A stretch of DNA of 64,000 bases from RPQJ01 sp963823535 (GCA_963823535.1 CAWGLZ010000001.1:62001-126000), one strand, 5' to 3'. Counted from the stretch's first letter, positions 22,859 through 35,395 are shown. The notes: generated by a model from the sequence alone, not told the origin. A program made the numbers and translations.

Positions 22859-24187
22859 TCAGGCGAGCGCGGCAAAGGCGTCGCGCGTGAGGTTCTCCGG
22901 CACGGTGTCCGTGCAGACGACGTCGTCCTCGATGCGGATGCCGCCATAGGGCCGCAGCCGGTCGACGGCGTCCCAGCGGATGTGCTGCCGACGATGGTCC
23001 GCGCGCGCCGCGTCCAGCAGCAGGTCGATGAAATAGATCCCCGGCTCGATCGTGACCACGAAGCCGGGCTCGAGCACGCGTGTCAGCCGCAGGAACGGAT
23101 GCCCGGGCGGGCGCGGGATCTCGGTGCCCTGCACGTCGCCGGCGAGTCCCGCGACGTCGTGCACCTGCAGGCCGAGCAGGTGCCCGATGCCGTGCGGGAA
23201 GAACACGCTCGTGACGTGCTCGGACACGGCGGTCTCGGCATCGCACTGGATCAGACCGCCGTCACGGAGCAACTGCCCGATCGCCCGGTGCGCGTCGAGG
23301 TGCACCTCGCGGTAGTCCCGGCCCGCGCGGACGCCTGCGCACAGCCGGCGCTGCAGGTCGTCCATCGCCCGGACGAGGTCCGCGAATTCGCCGGCGCCGC
23401 CGGCCCAGGTCCGCGTGATGTCGCAGGCGTAACCACGGTACTGGGCTCCGGCGTCGATGAGGAACGATCGTCGGGGCCGGTCGCGGCGGCGGTCGAGGTG
23501 CTGGTAGTGCAGGACGGCCGCGCCTTCGTCGTAGGCGATGATGTTGCCGTAGGGCAGATCGTCGTCGCGAGCGTCGGCCGCTGAGCAGTAGGCAAGGTGC
23601 GCCTCGAACTCGGAGGCACCCGCCTGGAAGGCATCGCGTGCCGCAACGTGGCCACGCGCGCCCATCGCCGAGGCACGCCGCATGCAGTCGAGCTCGTAGC
23701 CGGTCTTGACGGCCCGGAAATAGTGCAGCCAGGACAGCAGCGCCGGCGGATTGACCGCCGCGAAACCCCAGTCCTCGAAGTCGGCCTGCGGTTCGCCGAT
23801 CCAGGCGATACGACCTCGCTCGAGCCCGAGCAACGGCCGCGCGTCGGCAGGTGCGCGCACGATGCTCACGTCGAACTCGGCCTGCCACGCGCCGCCTGGC
23901 AGGACCGGCGGCCGGTGCCAGTAGTCGGCCGGCTGGTGGAAGCAGAGTCTCGGCCGGTCGCCCGGACGGTAGGCGATGAAACTGTCCGGCGCGTCCGTCA
24001 CGGGCGCCCAGTGCTTGAAGTGCGGGTTCACGACGAACGGGTACGGGCGGTCGTCCAGGAACGCGTAGCGTGCCCGCCCCGAGTGGATCACCACGCCGTC
24101 GAGGCCGCTCACCCGCAGCGCCTCGTCCGCCCGGCGTCGCATTTCCGCAACGTGCTTGCCGAAGCCCGCGTCGATGTCGTCCTGCAT
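22859..24187 (-). CDS. pepQ: Xaa-Pro dipeptidase (prolidase), M24B family
   Basis: Cytosolic two-metal peptidase that cleaves dipeptides with C-terminal proline. I start at the ATG at 24187 (442 residues), preceded by AGGGG. A GTG eight codons earlier is possible. The C-terminal pita-bread domain carries the five metal ligands: two Asp in LIDAGAQYRGYACDITRTW, His in FFPHGIGHLLGLQVHD, Glu in TIEPGIYF and Glu in GGIRIEDD. Length and the DADLP-type spacing match gammaproteobacterial PepQ (443 in E. coli). Confidence 0.92.
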   Translation of the reverse strand: MQDDIDAGFGKHVAEMRRRADEALRVSGLDGVVIHSGRARYAFLDDRPYPFVVNPHFKHWAPVTDAPDSFIAYRPGDRPRLCFHQPADYWHRPPVLPGGAWQAEFDVSIVRAPADARPLLGLERGRIAWIGEPQADFEDWGFAAVNPPALLSWLHYFRAVKTGYELDCMRRASAMGARGHVAARDAFQAGASEFEAHLAYCSAADARDDDLPYGNIIAYDEGAAVLHYQHLDRRRDRPRRSFLIDAGAQYRGYACDITRTWAGGAGEFADLVRAMDDLQRRLCAGVRAGRDYREVHLDAHRAIGQLLRDGGLIQCDAETAVSEHVTSVFFPHGIGHLLGLQVHDVAGLAGDVQGTEIPRPPGHPFLRLTRVLEPGFVVTIEPGIYFIDLLLDAARADHRRQHIRWDAVDRLRPYGGIRIEDDVVCTDTVPENLTRDAFAALA

Positions 24188-24398
24188 GTTCTGCCCCTGA
24201 TTGATCGGCACTGATGCCGGACATCTTGCCGAAGAGCCGGGATTGTCGCCATTCGGAGACAGTTCCGGGTCTCGCGTCGCCGGGCCGGCAGCCTAGAATT
24301 GCGCCTGCACAATCACCGCGGCGTGCGGCGCAAGCCGATGCCGGCTGGTTGGCTGAAGTTTGATCGTCATTCCTGAAACCATTCTGGGGTATTTGTCC

Positions 24399-24743
24399 AT
24401 GAACACGAAGATTGCACTTGCCGCCGCGCTGGCCGCCCTGATCCTTGCTGGCTGCGCCAAGAAGGAGCCCGCCATTGAGGCGGCGAAGGAAGAGGCTGCC
24501 GCCGCTGCCGCCGCTGCCGGTGACGCTGTCGACGCCGCTGGCGACGCTGCCGCTGCCGCCGGTGATGCCGTGATGGACGCGGGCGCCGCGGCCGTCGACG
24601 CCACTGCCGATGCCGCCGCTGCTGCCGGCGATGCGGTCGCCGAGGCGGGCGACGCCGTTGCCGAGACCGCGAGCGATGCGGTCGAAGCGACCGGCGAGGC
24701 CGTCGAGAAGACCGGCGAGGCGATCCAGGAGGCCGCCAAGTAA
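24399..24743 (+). CDS. Small Ala-rich lipoprotein of unknown function
   Basis: 114 residues from ATG 24399. A hydrophobic signal (residues 4-15) ends in the lipobox LAGC with the lipidated Cys at 18, followed by KK. The mature part contains no aromatic residue and consists almost entirely of Ala, Asp, Glu, Gly, Val and Thr, in irregular repeats of GDAV, GDAA and GEAV. This predicts long amphipathic helices or a coiled coil like the entericidin and LEA-like proteins. I do not recognise a specific family. The +2 residue after Cys is not Asp, so outer-membrane sorting would be expected. Upstream TAGAAT at 24294-24299 is a possible -10. Confidence 0.75.
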   Translation: MNTKIALAAALAALILAGCAKKEPAIEAAKEEAAAAAAAAGDAVDAAGDAAAAAGDAVMDAGAAAVDATADAAAAAGDAVAEAGDAVAETASDAVEATGEAVEKTGEAIQEAAK

Positions 24744-24770
24744 TTGGCTGTCCGCCTGAACTGAACGGGT

Positions 24771-24796
24771 GGGCGGGCTCCGACCGGGGCCCGCCC
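24771..24796 (+). terminator. Weak candidate terminator after the lipoprotein gene
   Basis: Arms GGGCGGGC (24771-24778) and GCCCGCCC (24789-24796) with a 10-base loop, located 28 bases after the stop. There is no T tract, so termination would have to be Rho-assisted or the stem only protects the 3' end. Confidence 0.4.
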
Positions 24797-24866
24797 GACC
24801 CTCGGTTGCCACCGGTCAACCGGCCCCCGGGGGCCTGAACTCGTCGCCAGGAGGCTGGCCCAAGCC

Positions 24867-25388
24867 GTGCCCGTCACGCTCCGCGACGCACGAGACGCCG
24901 ACGAAGATCGCGCCTGGATCCGCGCGATCTACCGCGATTATCTGTCCGAACTCTCCGTTTCGAAGTCCGGCCTGTTCCCGGCGCTCGGCGAATGGCCGGC
25001 GCGCGAGGACGAATTCCTCGCCGGCTGGTTCCATGATCCAGCTGCCCATCCCTTCGTCATCCTCTCGAACGGGACGCGTGTCGGGTTCGCACTCGTCTCG
25101 CGACCTGCCGACTTCCCGCGCCGCACTGCCGATTTCCGCATGGCCGAGTTCTTCGTCGTCGCGTCGTCGCGCCGCCGCGGCGTCGGCGCCGCCGCCGTCG
25201 AGCTGCTGTTCGCCCGGTTCGCCGGCGACTGGGAAGTGCTCGAGGACGAGTACAACCGCGCGGCCCTGGGATTCTGGCGCCGCGTGATCTCCCGTCACAC
25301 CGCGGGCCGCTACGCCGAGACCCGCGAGGCCGGTGAAGTCTGTCACCGCTTCCGCACGGGACCCCGGTCCGCTGGCGGTGCCCGGTGA
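24867..25388 (+). CDS. GNAT-family N-acetyltransferase
   Basis: 173 residues from GTG 24867, with AGGAGG about 12 bases upstream. Begins VTLRDARDADEDRAWIRAIYRDYL, a typical GNAT entry. The acetyl-CoA loop is seen as FFVVASSRRRGVGAAAVELLFARF (motif A, R/Q-x-x-G-x-G/A), followed by WEVLEDEYNRAALGFWRRV, which matches motif B. The substrate is unknown. The gene is convergent with uvrA, with 10 bases between the stops. Confidence 0.8.
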   Translation: MPVTLRDARDADEDRAWIRAIYRDYLSELSVSKSGLFPALGEWPAREDEFLAGWFHDPAAHPFVILSNGTRVGFALVSRPADFPRRTADFRMAEFFVVASSRRRGVGAAAVELLFARFAGDWEVLEDEYNRAALGFWRRVISRHTAGRYAETREAGEVCHRFRTGPRSAGGAR

Positions 25389-25398
25389 GCGATCCGAC

Positions 25399-28260
<2,862 letters not shown>

Positions 28261-28298
28261 GGCAGGATCTGGGGCTCGGGCGACGACGGTCAGCCTGC

Positions 28299-28304
28299 TA
28301 ATAT
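28299..28304 (+). promoter_or_regulatory. Candidate -10 in the uvrA/MFS divergent region
   Basis: TAATAT at 28299-28304 (TATATT on the opposite strand at 28300-28305) is the only AT-rich block between the divergent genes. No good -35 was found at 16-18 bases for either strand, so confidence is low. If used for the MFS gene it rules out the GTG start at 28225. Confidence 0.3.
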
Positions 28305-29614
28305 AGGCCGAGCTTTCGAGGCAAAGCCAATCCGAAAACGAGATTCCACACCCCGGCCGGCGCTCTCGCCGCAGGAGCGCCGCTCCGTCGGCGCGCTCGC
28401 CGCGATCTACGCCACCCGCATGCTCGGCCTGTTCCTGCTGCTGCCGGTGCTGGCGCTGCACGCGCGCGAGCTGCCGGACTACACGCCGGAACTGCTCGGG
28501 CTGGCCATGGGCGCGTATGGCCTGACGCAGGCCCTGCTGCAGATCCCGTTTGGCCGCTGGTCGGACCGCTACGGCCGCAAACCGCTCATCACGATCGGGC
28601 TGCTGCTGTTCGCGGCAGGCTCGCTGGTCGGCGCGTTCGCGCATTCCGTCGTGGGACTCATCGTCGCGCGGTCCATCCAGGGCGCCGGCGCGATGTCCGC
28701 CGCGGTCACGGCCCTGCTGGCCGACCTGACCCGCCCGGAGGTGCGGACGCGCGCGATGGCCGTCGTGGGCATCAGCATCGGCTTGTCCTTCGTCGTGGCG
28801 CTGGTACTCGGACCGGTGCTCGGCGGCGCGATCGGCGTCCCCGGGATCTTCCTGCTCATGCTGGGCATGGCCGGCTGCGGACTCGCGCTTCTGTTCCTGG
28901 CCGTGCCTCCCGAGCCCGAGCGCACCGGCGGCGCGGAATCGCGACCCCTCTCGGCCCTGCTCGAGCTGCTGCGCCGTCCGGCGCTGCGCCCGCTGTATGC
29001 CGGCGTATTCGCGCTGCACTTCATCATGACGGCCACCTTCCTCTCGGTCCCGCAGGCGCTGGCCACGGACCTCGGGATTGCGACGGCGGGCCACTGGAAG
29101 GTCTATCTCGGCGTCTTCGGGGTCTCGCTCGCCGGGACGATCCCCCTGATCCTGGCCACCGAGCGCACGGGCCGCACGCGGGCACTGTTCGTACTGGCCG
29201 TGATACTGGCCGGCGCCGCACAGGCCTGGCTCGGCCATGATCACGGCCACCTGTGGGGCGTGCTCGGCGCACTGACCCTGTTTTTCGCGGCTTTCAACTA
29301 CCTCGAGGCACGCCTGCCCGCGCTGCTCACGCAGGCGGCGCCCGGTGCGGAACGCGGCGCGGCGCTGGGCATCTTCGCCACCGCCCAGTTCCTGGGGGCC
29401 TTCCTCGGCGGCGCCCTGGGCGGCGTGCTGCTCGGGCGCTACGGGCTGTCCGGGGTCTTCTGGGGAAGTGCCGCGATCGCCCTGGCCTGGGCGGCGATCG
29501 TCGTCCTCGGCCCCGCGGTGAGCCCATTTCCAGGCGAACGCGGCTGATCAAGGCGTTTCCGCCCGGGCAGCCGGGTGCCGTAAGATCTGGTTTCTCAACA
29601 CGCGGGTAGGTGCC

Positions 29615-30079
29615 ATGGCACGCGGAATCAACAAAGTCATACTCGTCGGCAATCTCGGCAAGGACCCGGAGACGCGCTACATGCCGAGCGGCAAGGCCGT
29701 CACCAACTTCAGCATCGCCACTTCCGAAAGCTGGAAGGACAAGCAGACGGGCGAGCAGCGCGAGCAGACGGAGTGGCACAACATCGTCATGTACGACCGG
29801 CTCGCCGAGATTTCGGCGGAGTACCTCCGCAAGGGGTCGCAGGTCTACATCGAGGGGCGCATCCGCACGCGCAAGTGGCAGGACAAGGAGGGTCGGGACC
29901 GGTACACGACCGAGATCATCGCCAACGAGATGCAGATGCTCGGCGGCCGCGCGGGCGGCGGTGCGGGCACCGAGTCGCGGTCCGAGCCGCGCGGCGAACC
30001 GCGCGCCGCGGGTGCGGGTGAGCGCGGGGCGGCCCCGCCGCCGGCCGACGACGCCTTCGACGACGACATTCCCTTCTAG
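29615..30079 (+). CDS. ssb: Single-stranded DNA-binding protein
   Basis: 154-residue SSB. The OB-fold domain (MARGINKVILVGNLGKDPETRYMPSG through about residue 110) includes the ssDNA-stacking WKDKQTGEQ and TEWHNIVMYDRLAE regions. A Gly/Arg/Pro-rich linker leads to the acidic protein-interaction tip DDDIPF at the extreme C-terminus. A possible -10 TAAGAT lies at 29581-29586 with no clear -35. Confidence 0.97.
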   Translation: MARGINKVILVGNLGKDPETRYMPSGKAVTNFSIATSESWKDKQTGEQREQTEWHNIVMYDRLAEISAEYLRKGSQVYIEGRIRTRKWQDKEGRDRYTTEIIANEMQMLGGRAGGGAGTESRSEPRGEPRAAGAGERGAAPPPADDAFDDDIPF

Positions 30080-30122
30080 GAGCGGCCCGCCGGCGCGTGG
30101 GAGCGCCGCCGGCTCGCGCACG

Positions 30123-31463
30123 ATGCCACGCGTATACGTCAAGACCTTCGGCTGCCAGATGAACGAGTACGACTCCGCACGCATGGCGGACGTGCTGCGG
30201 GCGTTCGGTGGCTACGAGCCGACCGACGATCCGGCGGCGGCGGACCTGCTGCTGCTCAATACCTGCTCGGTCCGCGAGAAGGCCCAGGAAAAAGTGTTCT
30301 CGCTGCTCGGCCAGTGGCGGCTCCTGAAGCAGGCCCGGCCGGACGTGCTGATCGGCGTCGGCGGTTGTGTCGCCAGCCAGGAAGGCGACGGCATCACGGC
30401 GCGCGCACCGTTCGTCGACCTCGTGTTCGGCCCGCAGACGCTGCATCGCCTGCCGGAGATGATCGGGCGGCTCCGGACACATGGGCGAGCCGTCGTCGAC
30501 GTCAGCTTTCCCGAGATCGAGAAATTCGACCGGCTGCCCGAGCCACGCGCCTCGGGCGCGACCGCCTTCGTGTCGATCATGGAGGGTTGCAGCAAGTACT
30601 GCACGTTCTGCGTCGTCCCGTACACGCGCGGCGAGGAAGTGAGCCGTCCGGTCGCCCAGGTGATGGGCGAAGTCCGCGGGCTCGCCGCGCAGGGCGTGAG
30701 CGAGGTGACACTGCTCGGCCAGAACGTCAACGCCTACCAGGGAGAACTCGACGGCAACGGCCGGGCGGATCTCGCGGCCCTGATCTATTTCGTGGCGGAC
30801 GTACCGGGCATCGAGCGCATCCGCTTCACCACCTCGCATCCCGTCGAATTCCGCGACAGCCTCATCGAGGCCTATCGCGACGTGCCGCAGCTCGCGGCGT
30901 ATCTCCACCTGCCGGTCCAGAGCGGCTCGGACCGCGTGCTGGCGCTGATGAAGCGCGGCCACACGGTGCTCGAGTACAAGCAGAAGATCCGCCGGCTGCG
31001 CGCGGCACGCCCGGACATCAGCCTCTCGTCGGACTTCATCGTCGGGTTCCCGGGCGAGACCGAGCGCGACTTCGAAGCCACCATGGATCTCATCGCCGAG
31101 ATCGGCTTCGACCAGAGCTACAGTTTCATCTACAGCCGCCGGCCGGGAACGCCGGCCGCGTCGCTGCCGGACGACCTGCCGCACGCCGTCAAGCAGGCGC
31201 GCCTCGAGCGCCTGCAGGCGCGCGTGGACGGGCAGGCCCTGGCCATCAGTCGCGCGATGGTCGGTTCGCGGCAGCGCGTGCTCGTCGAGCGACCGTCCAG
31301 GAAGGACGCGCGGCAGCTCGCGGGTCGCACCGAGAACAATCGCTGGGTGAATTTCGACGGCCCGTCCTCGCTGATCGGCCGCTTCGTGGACGTGGTCGTC
31401 ACCGAGGCGCTGCCGAATTCCCTGCGCGGACGCCTGGCCGAGCGCGAGCGGAGCATCGCTTGA
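30123..31463 (+). CDS. miaB: tRNA-2-methylthio-N6-isopentenyladenosine synthase MiaB
   Basis: Radical SAM methylthiotransferase modifying A37 of tRNAs; 446 residues from ATG 30123. The N-terminal UPF0004 domain has its three cluster Cys in FGCQMN, LNTCSVRE and GGCVAS. The radical SAM cluster is CSKYCTFC. The C-terminal TRAM domain follows after RLQARVD. Its last bases (CTTGA) overlap the phoH start, and miaB-phoH-ybeY-corC-lnt is the standard proteobacterial order. Confidence 0.97.
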   Translation: MPRVYVKTFGCQMNEYDSARMADVLRAFGGYEPTDDPAAADLLLLNTCSVREKAQEKVFSLLGQWRLLKQARPDVLIGVGGCVASQEGDGITARAPFVDLVFGPQTLHRLPEMIGRLRTHGRAVVDVSFPEIEKFDRLPEPRASGATAFVSIMEGCSKYCTFCVVPYTRGEEVSRPVAQVMGEVRGLAAQGVSEVTLLGQNVNAYQGELDGNGRADLAALIYFVADVPGIERIRFTTSHPVEFRDSLIEAYRDVPQLAAYLHLPVQSGSDRVLALMKRGHTVLEYKQKIRRLRAARPDISLSSDFIVGFPGETERDFEATMDLIAEIGFDQSYSFIYSRRPGTPAASLPDDLPHAVKQARLERLQARVDGQALAISRAMVGSRQRVLVERPSRKDARQLAGRTENNRWVNFDGPSSLIGRFVDVVVTEALPNSLRGRLAERERSIA

Positions 31464-32440
31464 CCGCCCAGGTCGAGGTGCGCGAACTCTCGCTTGAAGC
31501 GGCCGACAACGCGCGCCTCGGCAGTTTCGCGGGACCCATGGAGCAGAACCTGCGGCACGTGGAGGAGCGCCTCGGTGTCGAAGTGCGCCGGCGCGGCCAC
31601 CAGCTGCAGGTCTTCGGCCCGCCCGGGATCGTGGACAGCGCGCACGCCGTGCTGTCGCGCATGTTCGAGCTCTCGGCGAGCGAGCCCATGTCTCCCGAGC
31701 GCGTGCACCTGTGCGTGCAGGAGCTCGGTTTTCCGACGGCGGGAGCGCCGGCGCGCGGCGGGGGGGACGTCGTCGTCCAGACGCAGCGCGGTGGCATCCG
31801 GGGCCGCGGGGAGAACCAGCGCCAGTACCTCGACAACATCCGCGCGAACGACCTCACCTTCGGCATCGGACCGGCCGGCACGGGCAAGACCTACCTCGCC
31901 GTCGCGAGTGCCGTCGAGGCCCTGCACTCGGGTGCCGTGCGCCGGATCGTGCTCGTGAGACCGGCCGTCGAGGCGGGCGAGCGCCTCGGGTTCCTGCCGG
32001 GCGACCTGGCCCAGAAGGTCGATCCCTACCTGCGACCGATGTACGACGCGCTCTACGAGATGATGGGATTCGACCGGGTGGCGCGCAACGCCGAGCGGCA
32101 GGTGATCGAGGTGGCGCCGCTCGCCTTCATGCGCGGTCGCTCGCTGAACGACTCCTTCATCATTCTCGACGAGGCCCAGAACACCACCGTCGAGCAGATG
32201 AAGATGTTCCTGACGCGACTCGGCTTCGGCTCGAAGGCGGTCGTGACCGGCGACATCACGCAGGTGGACCTGCCGCGGCAGCAGCGCTCCGGCCTGCGGC
32301 ACGCGATCGAGGTGCTGCGTGGCGTCGAGGGCGTCGCGTTCTCGTTTTTCAGTGCGCGCGACGTGGTGCGCCATCCGCTGGTGCAGCGGATCGTGCAGGC
32401 GTACGAACGCGAATCTCCGGAGACCGGAGGCGAGGGGTGA
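31460..32440 (+). CDS. phoH: PhoH-family ATPase (PhoL/YbeZ)
   Basis: 326 residues from TTG 31460, which overlaps the miaB stop as TTGA; no ATG fits the coupled start. The N-terminal 100 residues resemble a KH-like fold (GVEVRRRGHQLQVFG). The ATPase domain has Walker A FGIGPAGTGKTY and Walker B FIILDEAQNTT. PhoH-like proteins work with YbeY in rRNA/RNA metabolism; ybeY follows with a 4-base overlap. Confidence 0.93.
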   Translation: MTAQVEVRELSLEAADNARLGSFAGPMEQNLRHVEERLGVEVRRRGHQLQVFGPPGIVDSAHAVLSRMFELSASEPMSPERVHLCVQELGFPTAGAPARGGGDVVVQTQRGGIRGRGENQRQYLDNIRANDLTFGIGPAGTGKTYLAVASAVEALHSGAVRRIVLVRPAVEAGERLGFLPGDLAQKVDPYLRPMYDALYEMMGFDRVARNAERQVIEVAPLAFMRGRSLNDSFIILDEAQNTTVEQMKMFLTRLGFGSKAVVTGDITQVDLPRQQRSGLRHAIEVLRGVEGVAFSFFSARDVVRHPLVQRIVQAYERESPETGGEG

Positions 32441-32952
32441 GGGGCGCCGCGCGCGCGACGCCGCTCCGCGTCGAGACGCAGTACGCGGCACGCCGTCCCT
32501 GGGTTCCCACCGACGGCGCCCTGCGCCGCTGGGCGATGGCTGCACACCGGGGGGCCGTGTCCGCGGGCGCGAAGGGCCGCGGCCGGGACAGGCCCCGGGG
32601 CGATCGCGTGTGCATCCGGGTCGTCGGCGCCGCGGCCGGCCGGCGGCTCAACCGCGACTACCGGGGCAAGGACGCGCCGACCAACGTACTGTCCTTCCCC
32701 GCGTCCGACGCCGAGCGCGCTCACGAGGGGCTGCTCGGCGACCTCGTGATCTGCGCTCCGGTCGTGACTGCCGAGTCCCGGGTCCAGGGCAAGATCCCAG
32801 CGGCACACTGGGCACACATGGTGGTCCACGGGATGCTCCACCTGCACGGTTTCGACCACGCGTCTGCCCGGCAGGCCCGGGCCATGGAGCGCCTCGAGGT
32901 GGAAATCCTCAGTGGTTTCGGGTATCAGAATCCCTATCGACCGGTCACCTGA
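32437..32952 (+). CDS. ybeY: Endoribonuclease YbeY (rRNA maturation)
   Basis: 171 residues from GTG 32437, overlapping the phoH stop (GTGA). The zinc site HGMLHLHGFDH (residues 131-141) and the NVLSFPASDAE block are diagnostic of the UPF0054 family. YbeY processes 16S rRNA 3' ends and takes part in 70S quality control in E. coli. The N-terminal third is Arg-rich and less conserved. Confidence 0.95.
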   Translation: MRGAARATPLRVETQYAARRPWVPTDGALRRWAMAAHRGAVSAGAKGRGRDRPRGDRVCIRVVGAAAGRRLNRDYRGKDAPTNVLSFPASDAERAHEGLLGDLVICAPVVTAESRVQGKIPAAHWAHMVVHGMLHLHGFDHASARQARAMERLEVEILSGFGYQNPYRPVT

Positions 32953-32960
32953 CGCAACAC

Positions 32961-33824
32961 ATGAGTGAAGATCATCCCGCTTCGTCGGGGAGCTGGCTGA
33001 GGCGGCTGGTGGAATCGCTGTCGGGCGAGCCGCGCGACCTCGAGCAACTGGCCGACGTGCTGGCGGACGCCCGCGACCGCGGCCTGATCGACGCCGACGT
33101 GCTGGCGATGCTGGAGGGCGTGCTGGAGGTCTCGGAGATCCAGGTCCGCGACGTCATGGTGCCTCGCTCGCAGATGGTCGTGGTGCACCGCGACGACTCG
33201 CCCGAGCAGATCCTGCCGGTCGTGATCGAGTCCGGCCACTCGCGCTTCCCGGTCGTGGGCGAGGACCGCGACGAGGTTGCCGGCATCCTGCTCGCGAAGG
33301 ACCTGCTGCGCTACTTCGCGCAGGAGGAAAAGGGGCAGTTCGACATCCGCGAGTGCCTCCGCCCCGCGGTGTTCATCCCGGAGAGCAAGCGGCTGAACGT
33401 GCTGCTGAAGGAGTTCCGCGTCGCCCACAACCACATGGCGATCGTCGTCGACGAGTACGGCGGCGTCTCGGGGCTGCTCACCATCGAGGACGTCCTCGAA
33501 CAGATCGTCGGCGAGATCGGCGACGAGTACGACGTGGACGAGGGAGAGGAGATCCGTCGCGAGGGCGAGCGCACCTTCACGGTACCGGCGCTGACCCGCA
33601 TCGACGAGTTCAATTCCACCTTCGGCACGCGGTTCTCGGACGAGGAGTTCGACACCATCGGCGGGCTGGTGCTCCACGAACTCGGGCGCATGCCGCGGCG
33701 CGGCGAGGCCATCCAGATCGGCGGCCTCGAACTCAAGGTCGTGCGTGCGGACCGGCGTCGCATCGAGACGCTGCGGGTGACCACTCCCCGCGACGTCGAC
33801 TTGAAGCCGGCCGGAGCCGATTGA
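32961..33824 (+). CDS. corC: CorC/HlyC-type CBS-domain protein
   Basis: 287 residues. An N-terminal helical region leads into two CBS domains (VRDVMVPRSQMVVVHRDDSPEQIL to ESGHSRFPVVG, and CLRPAVFIPESKRLNVLL to EYGGVSGLLTIEDVLEQIVGEI) and a C-terminal CorC_HlyC domain (FNSTFGTRFSDEEFDTIGGLVLHELGRMPRRGE). It lacks membrane segments. Relatives are linked to Mg/Co efflux, though the direct activity is unsettled. The stop overlaps a possible TTG start of lnt. Confidence 0.93.
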   Translation: MSEDHPASSGSWLRRLVESLSGEPRDLEQLADVLADARDRGLIDADVLAMLEGVLEVSEIQVRDVMVPRSQMVVVHRDDSPEQILPVVIESGHSRFPVVGEDRDEVAGILLAKDLLRYFAQEEKGQFDIRECLRPAVFIPESKRLNVLLKEFRVAHNHMAIVVDEYGGVSGLLTIEDVLEQIVGEIGDEYDVDEGEEIRREGERTFTVPALTRIDEFNSTFGTRFSDEEFDTIGGLVLHELGRMPRRGEAIQIGGLELKVVRADRRRIETLRVTTPRDVDLKPAGAD

Positions 33825-33871
33825 ACGGCGCCACGGCTGGCGCCGCGCCGCCGCGCGGGTGGCGAGCCGCA

Positions 33872-35395
33872 ATGCCCATGCAACAGGTTCTCGACTTTCT
33901 CTCCCGGTCCGGGCACTGGGTCGCACTGCCCGCCGGCGTCGCACTCGCAGCCGCATTCGCCCCGACCGGATTCGCGCCGCTCGCCGTCCTCTGCCCGGCG
34001 CTGCTGTTCCTGCTCTGGCACGGTGCGTCGCCGCGCGCGGCTGCGTGGCGCGGTTTCCTGTTCACCGGCGGCACCTTCCTCGCCGGCACCTACTGGCTGT
34101 ATCACAGCATCCACCTGGTCGGGCAGGCGCCGGTCTGGGTCGCGGCGTTCCTGATGCTGGGGCTGGTCGCGATCATGGGAAGCTACACCGCGCTGCTCGG
34201 CCACGTGGTGGCGCGCTGGGGCGGCGAGCCGGGGGCACTGCGCTGGCTGCTGCTGCTGCCGTCCGGCTGGGTGCTGGTCGAGTGGTTCCGGGGCTGGTTC
34301 CTCAGCGGCTTCCCGTGGCTCGCGCTCGGCTACAGCCAGCTCGACACGGGCCTGCGTGGCTACGCTCCGCTCGCCGGTATCTACGGGGTCAGCTCCGCCG
34401 CTGCGCTCATGGCGGGTGCACTGGTGATGCTGGTGCTCGGCCGTCGTGCCGGGCGCATCGCCGCCTGCGCGGTGATCGCCGGCACGTGGCTCGCCGGCTC
34501 CGCCCTCGAGCGGATCGAGTGGACCGCGCCGCGAGGCACGCGCGTGTCCGTCGCCCTGGTCCAGGGCGCGGTGCCGCAGTCGATGAAGTGGCAGGCTGGC
34601 CAGCGCGAGCGGACGCTGTCCCTGTATGCCGACCTCACCGCGCCACACCTCGGCGCCGACATCATCGTCTGGCCGGAGGCCGCGCTGCCGGCGCTGGAGC
34701 GCGACATCCGCGGCTACCTCGAGTCCCTGCATGCCGCGGCACGTGCGCGTGGTTCCGACGTGGTGATGGGCCTGCTGCGGCGCGACGAGCAGACGGGCGC
34801 GTACTACAACGCAATGGCGGCGTTCTCCGGCAGCGAGCAGTGGTACTACAAGCGGCGCCTCGTTCCCTTCGGCGAGTTCTTCCCCGTGCCCGCGGCGGTG
34901 CGCGAGTGGCTGCGACTCATGAACCTGCCGTACTCGGATTTCGAATCCGGGCCGCGCGATCAGGATCCGCTGGTGGCCGGCGGCGAACGGCTGGCACCCA
35001 CGATCTGCTACGAGGACGCCTACGCCTCGGAGCAGCTGGCGCTGGCGCGCCGCTCGACGCTGCTCGTCAACGTCACCAACGACGCCTGGTTCGGGGATTC
35101 GACCGCGCCGCACCAGCACCTCGACATCAGCCGGATGCGCGCGCTCGAGACCGGTCGACCGATGCTGAGGGCCGCGAACGACGGCGTGACGGCGCTGATC
35201 GCGCACGACGGCACCGTGCTCGGCCAGCTGGCGCAGTTCGAGCCGGCCGTCCTCACCGGCCAGGTCGAGCCGCGCGTCGGGGTCACGCCGTATGCGCGCT
35301 TCGGCAACCTGCCGGTGCTCGTGCTCGCGATCCTGTCGTTTGCAGCGGGCCTGCGGCTCCGGCCGCCGCACCGGCGACGGACGCGGGAACCATGA
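33872..35395 (+). CDS. lnt: Apolipoprotein N-acyltransferase
   Basis: Inner-membrane enzyme that adds the third acyl chain to lipoproteins. From ATG 33872 it has 507 residues (E. coli 512); an alternative TTG at 33821 overlapping the corC stop would add 17. Six or so N-terminal membrane segments precede a nitrilase-like periplasmic domain. The catalytic triad fits the family spacing: Glu269 in VWPEAALP, Lys327 in WYYKRRLVPFGEF and Cys379 in TICYEDAY. The last segment VLVLAILSFAAGL is membrane-spanning. The stop overlaps the next start (ATGA). Confidence 0.95.
   Translation: MPMQQVLDFLSRSGHWVALPAGVALAAAFAPTGFAPLAVLCPALLFLLWHGASPRAAAWRGFLFTGGTFLAGTYWLYHSIHLVGQAPVWVAAFLMLGLVAIMGSYTALLGHVVARWGGEPGALRWLLLLPSGWVLVEWFRGWFLSGFPWLALGYSQLDTGLRGYAPLAGIYGVSSAAALMAGALVMLVLGRRAGRIAACAVIAGTWLAGSALERIEWTAPRGTRVSVALVQGAVPQSMKWQAGQRERTLSLYADLTAPHLGADIIVWPEAALPALERDIRGYLESLHAAARARGSDVVMGLLRRDEQTGAYYNAMAAFSGSEQWYYKRRLVPFGEFFPVPAAVREWLRLMNLPYSDFESGPRDQDPLVAGGERLAPTICYEDAYASEQLALARRSTLLVNVTNDAWFGDSTAPHQHLDISRMRALETGRPMLRAANDGVTALIAHDGTVLGQLAQFEPAVLTGQVEPRVGVTPYARFGNLPVLVLAILSFAAGLRLRPPHRRRTREP

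Noticed and set aside
24399..24743. Direct repeats in the lipoprotein gene as a CRISPR-like array
   Set aside because: The repeats are irregular, in frame and follow a clear signal peptide with lipobox.
28261..28330. LexA box controlling uvrA
   Set aside because: No CTGT-N8-ACAG or close match was found between uvrA and the MFS gene.
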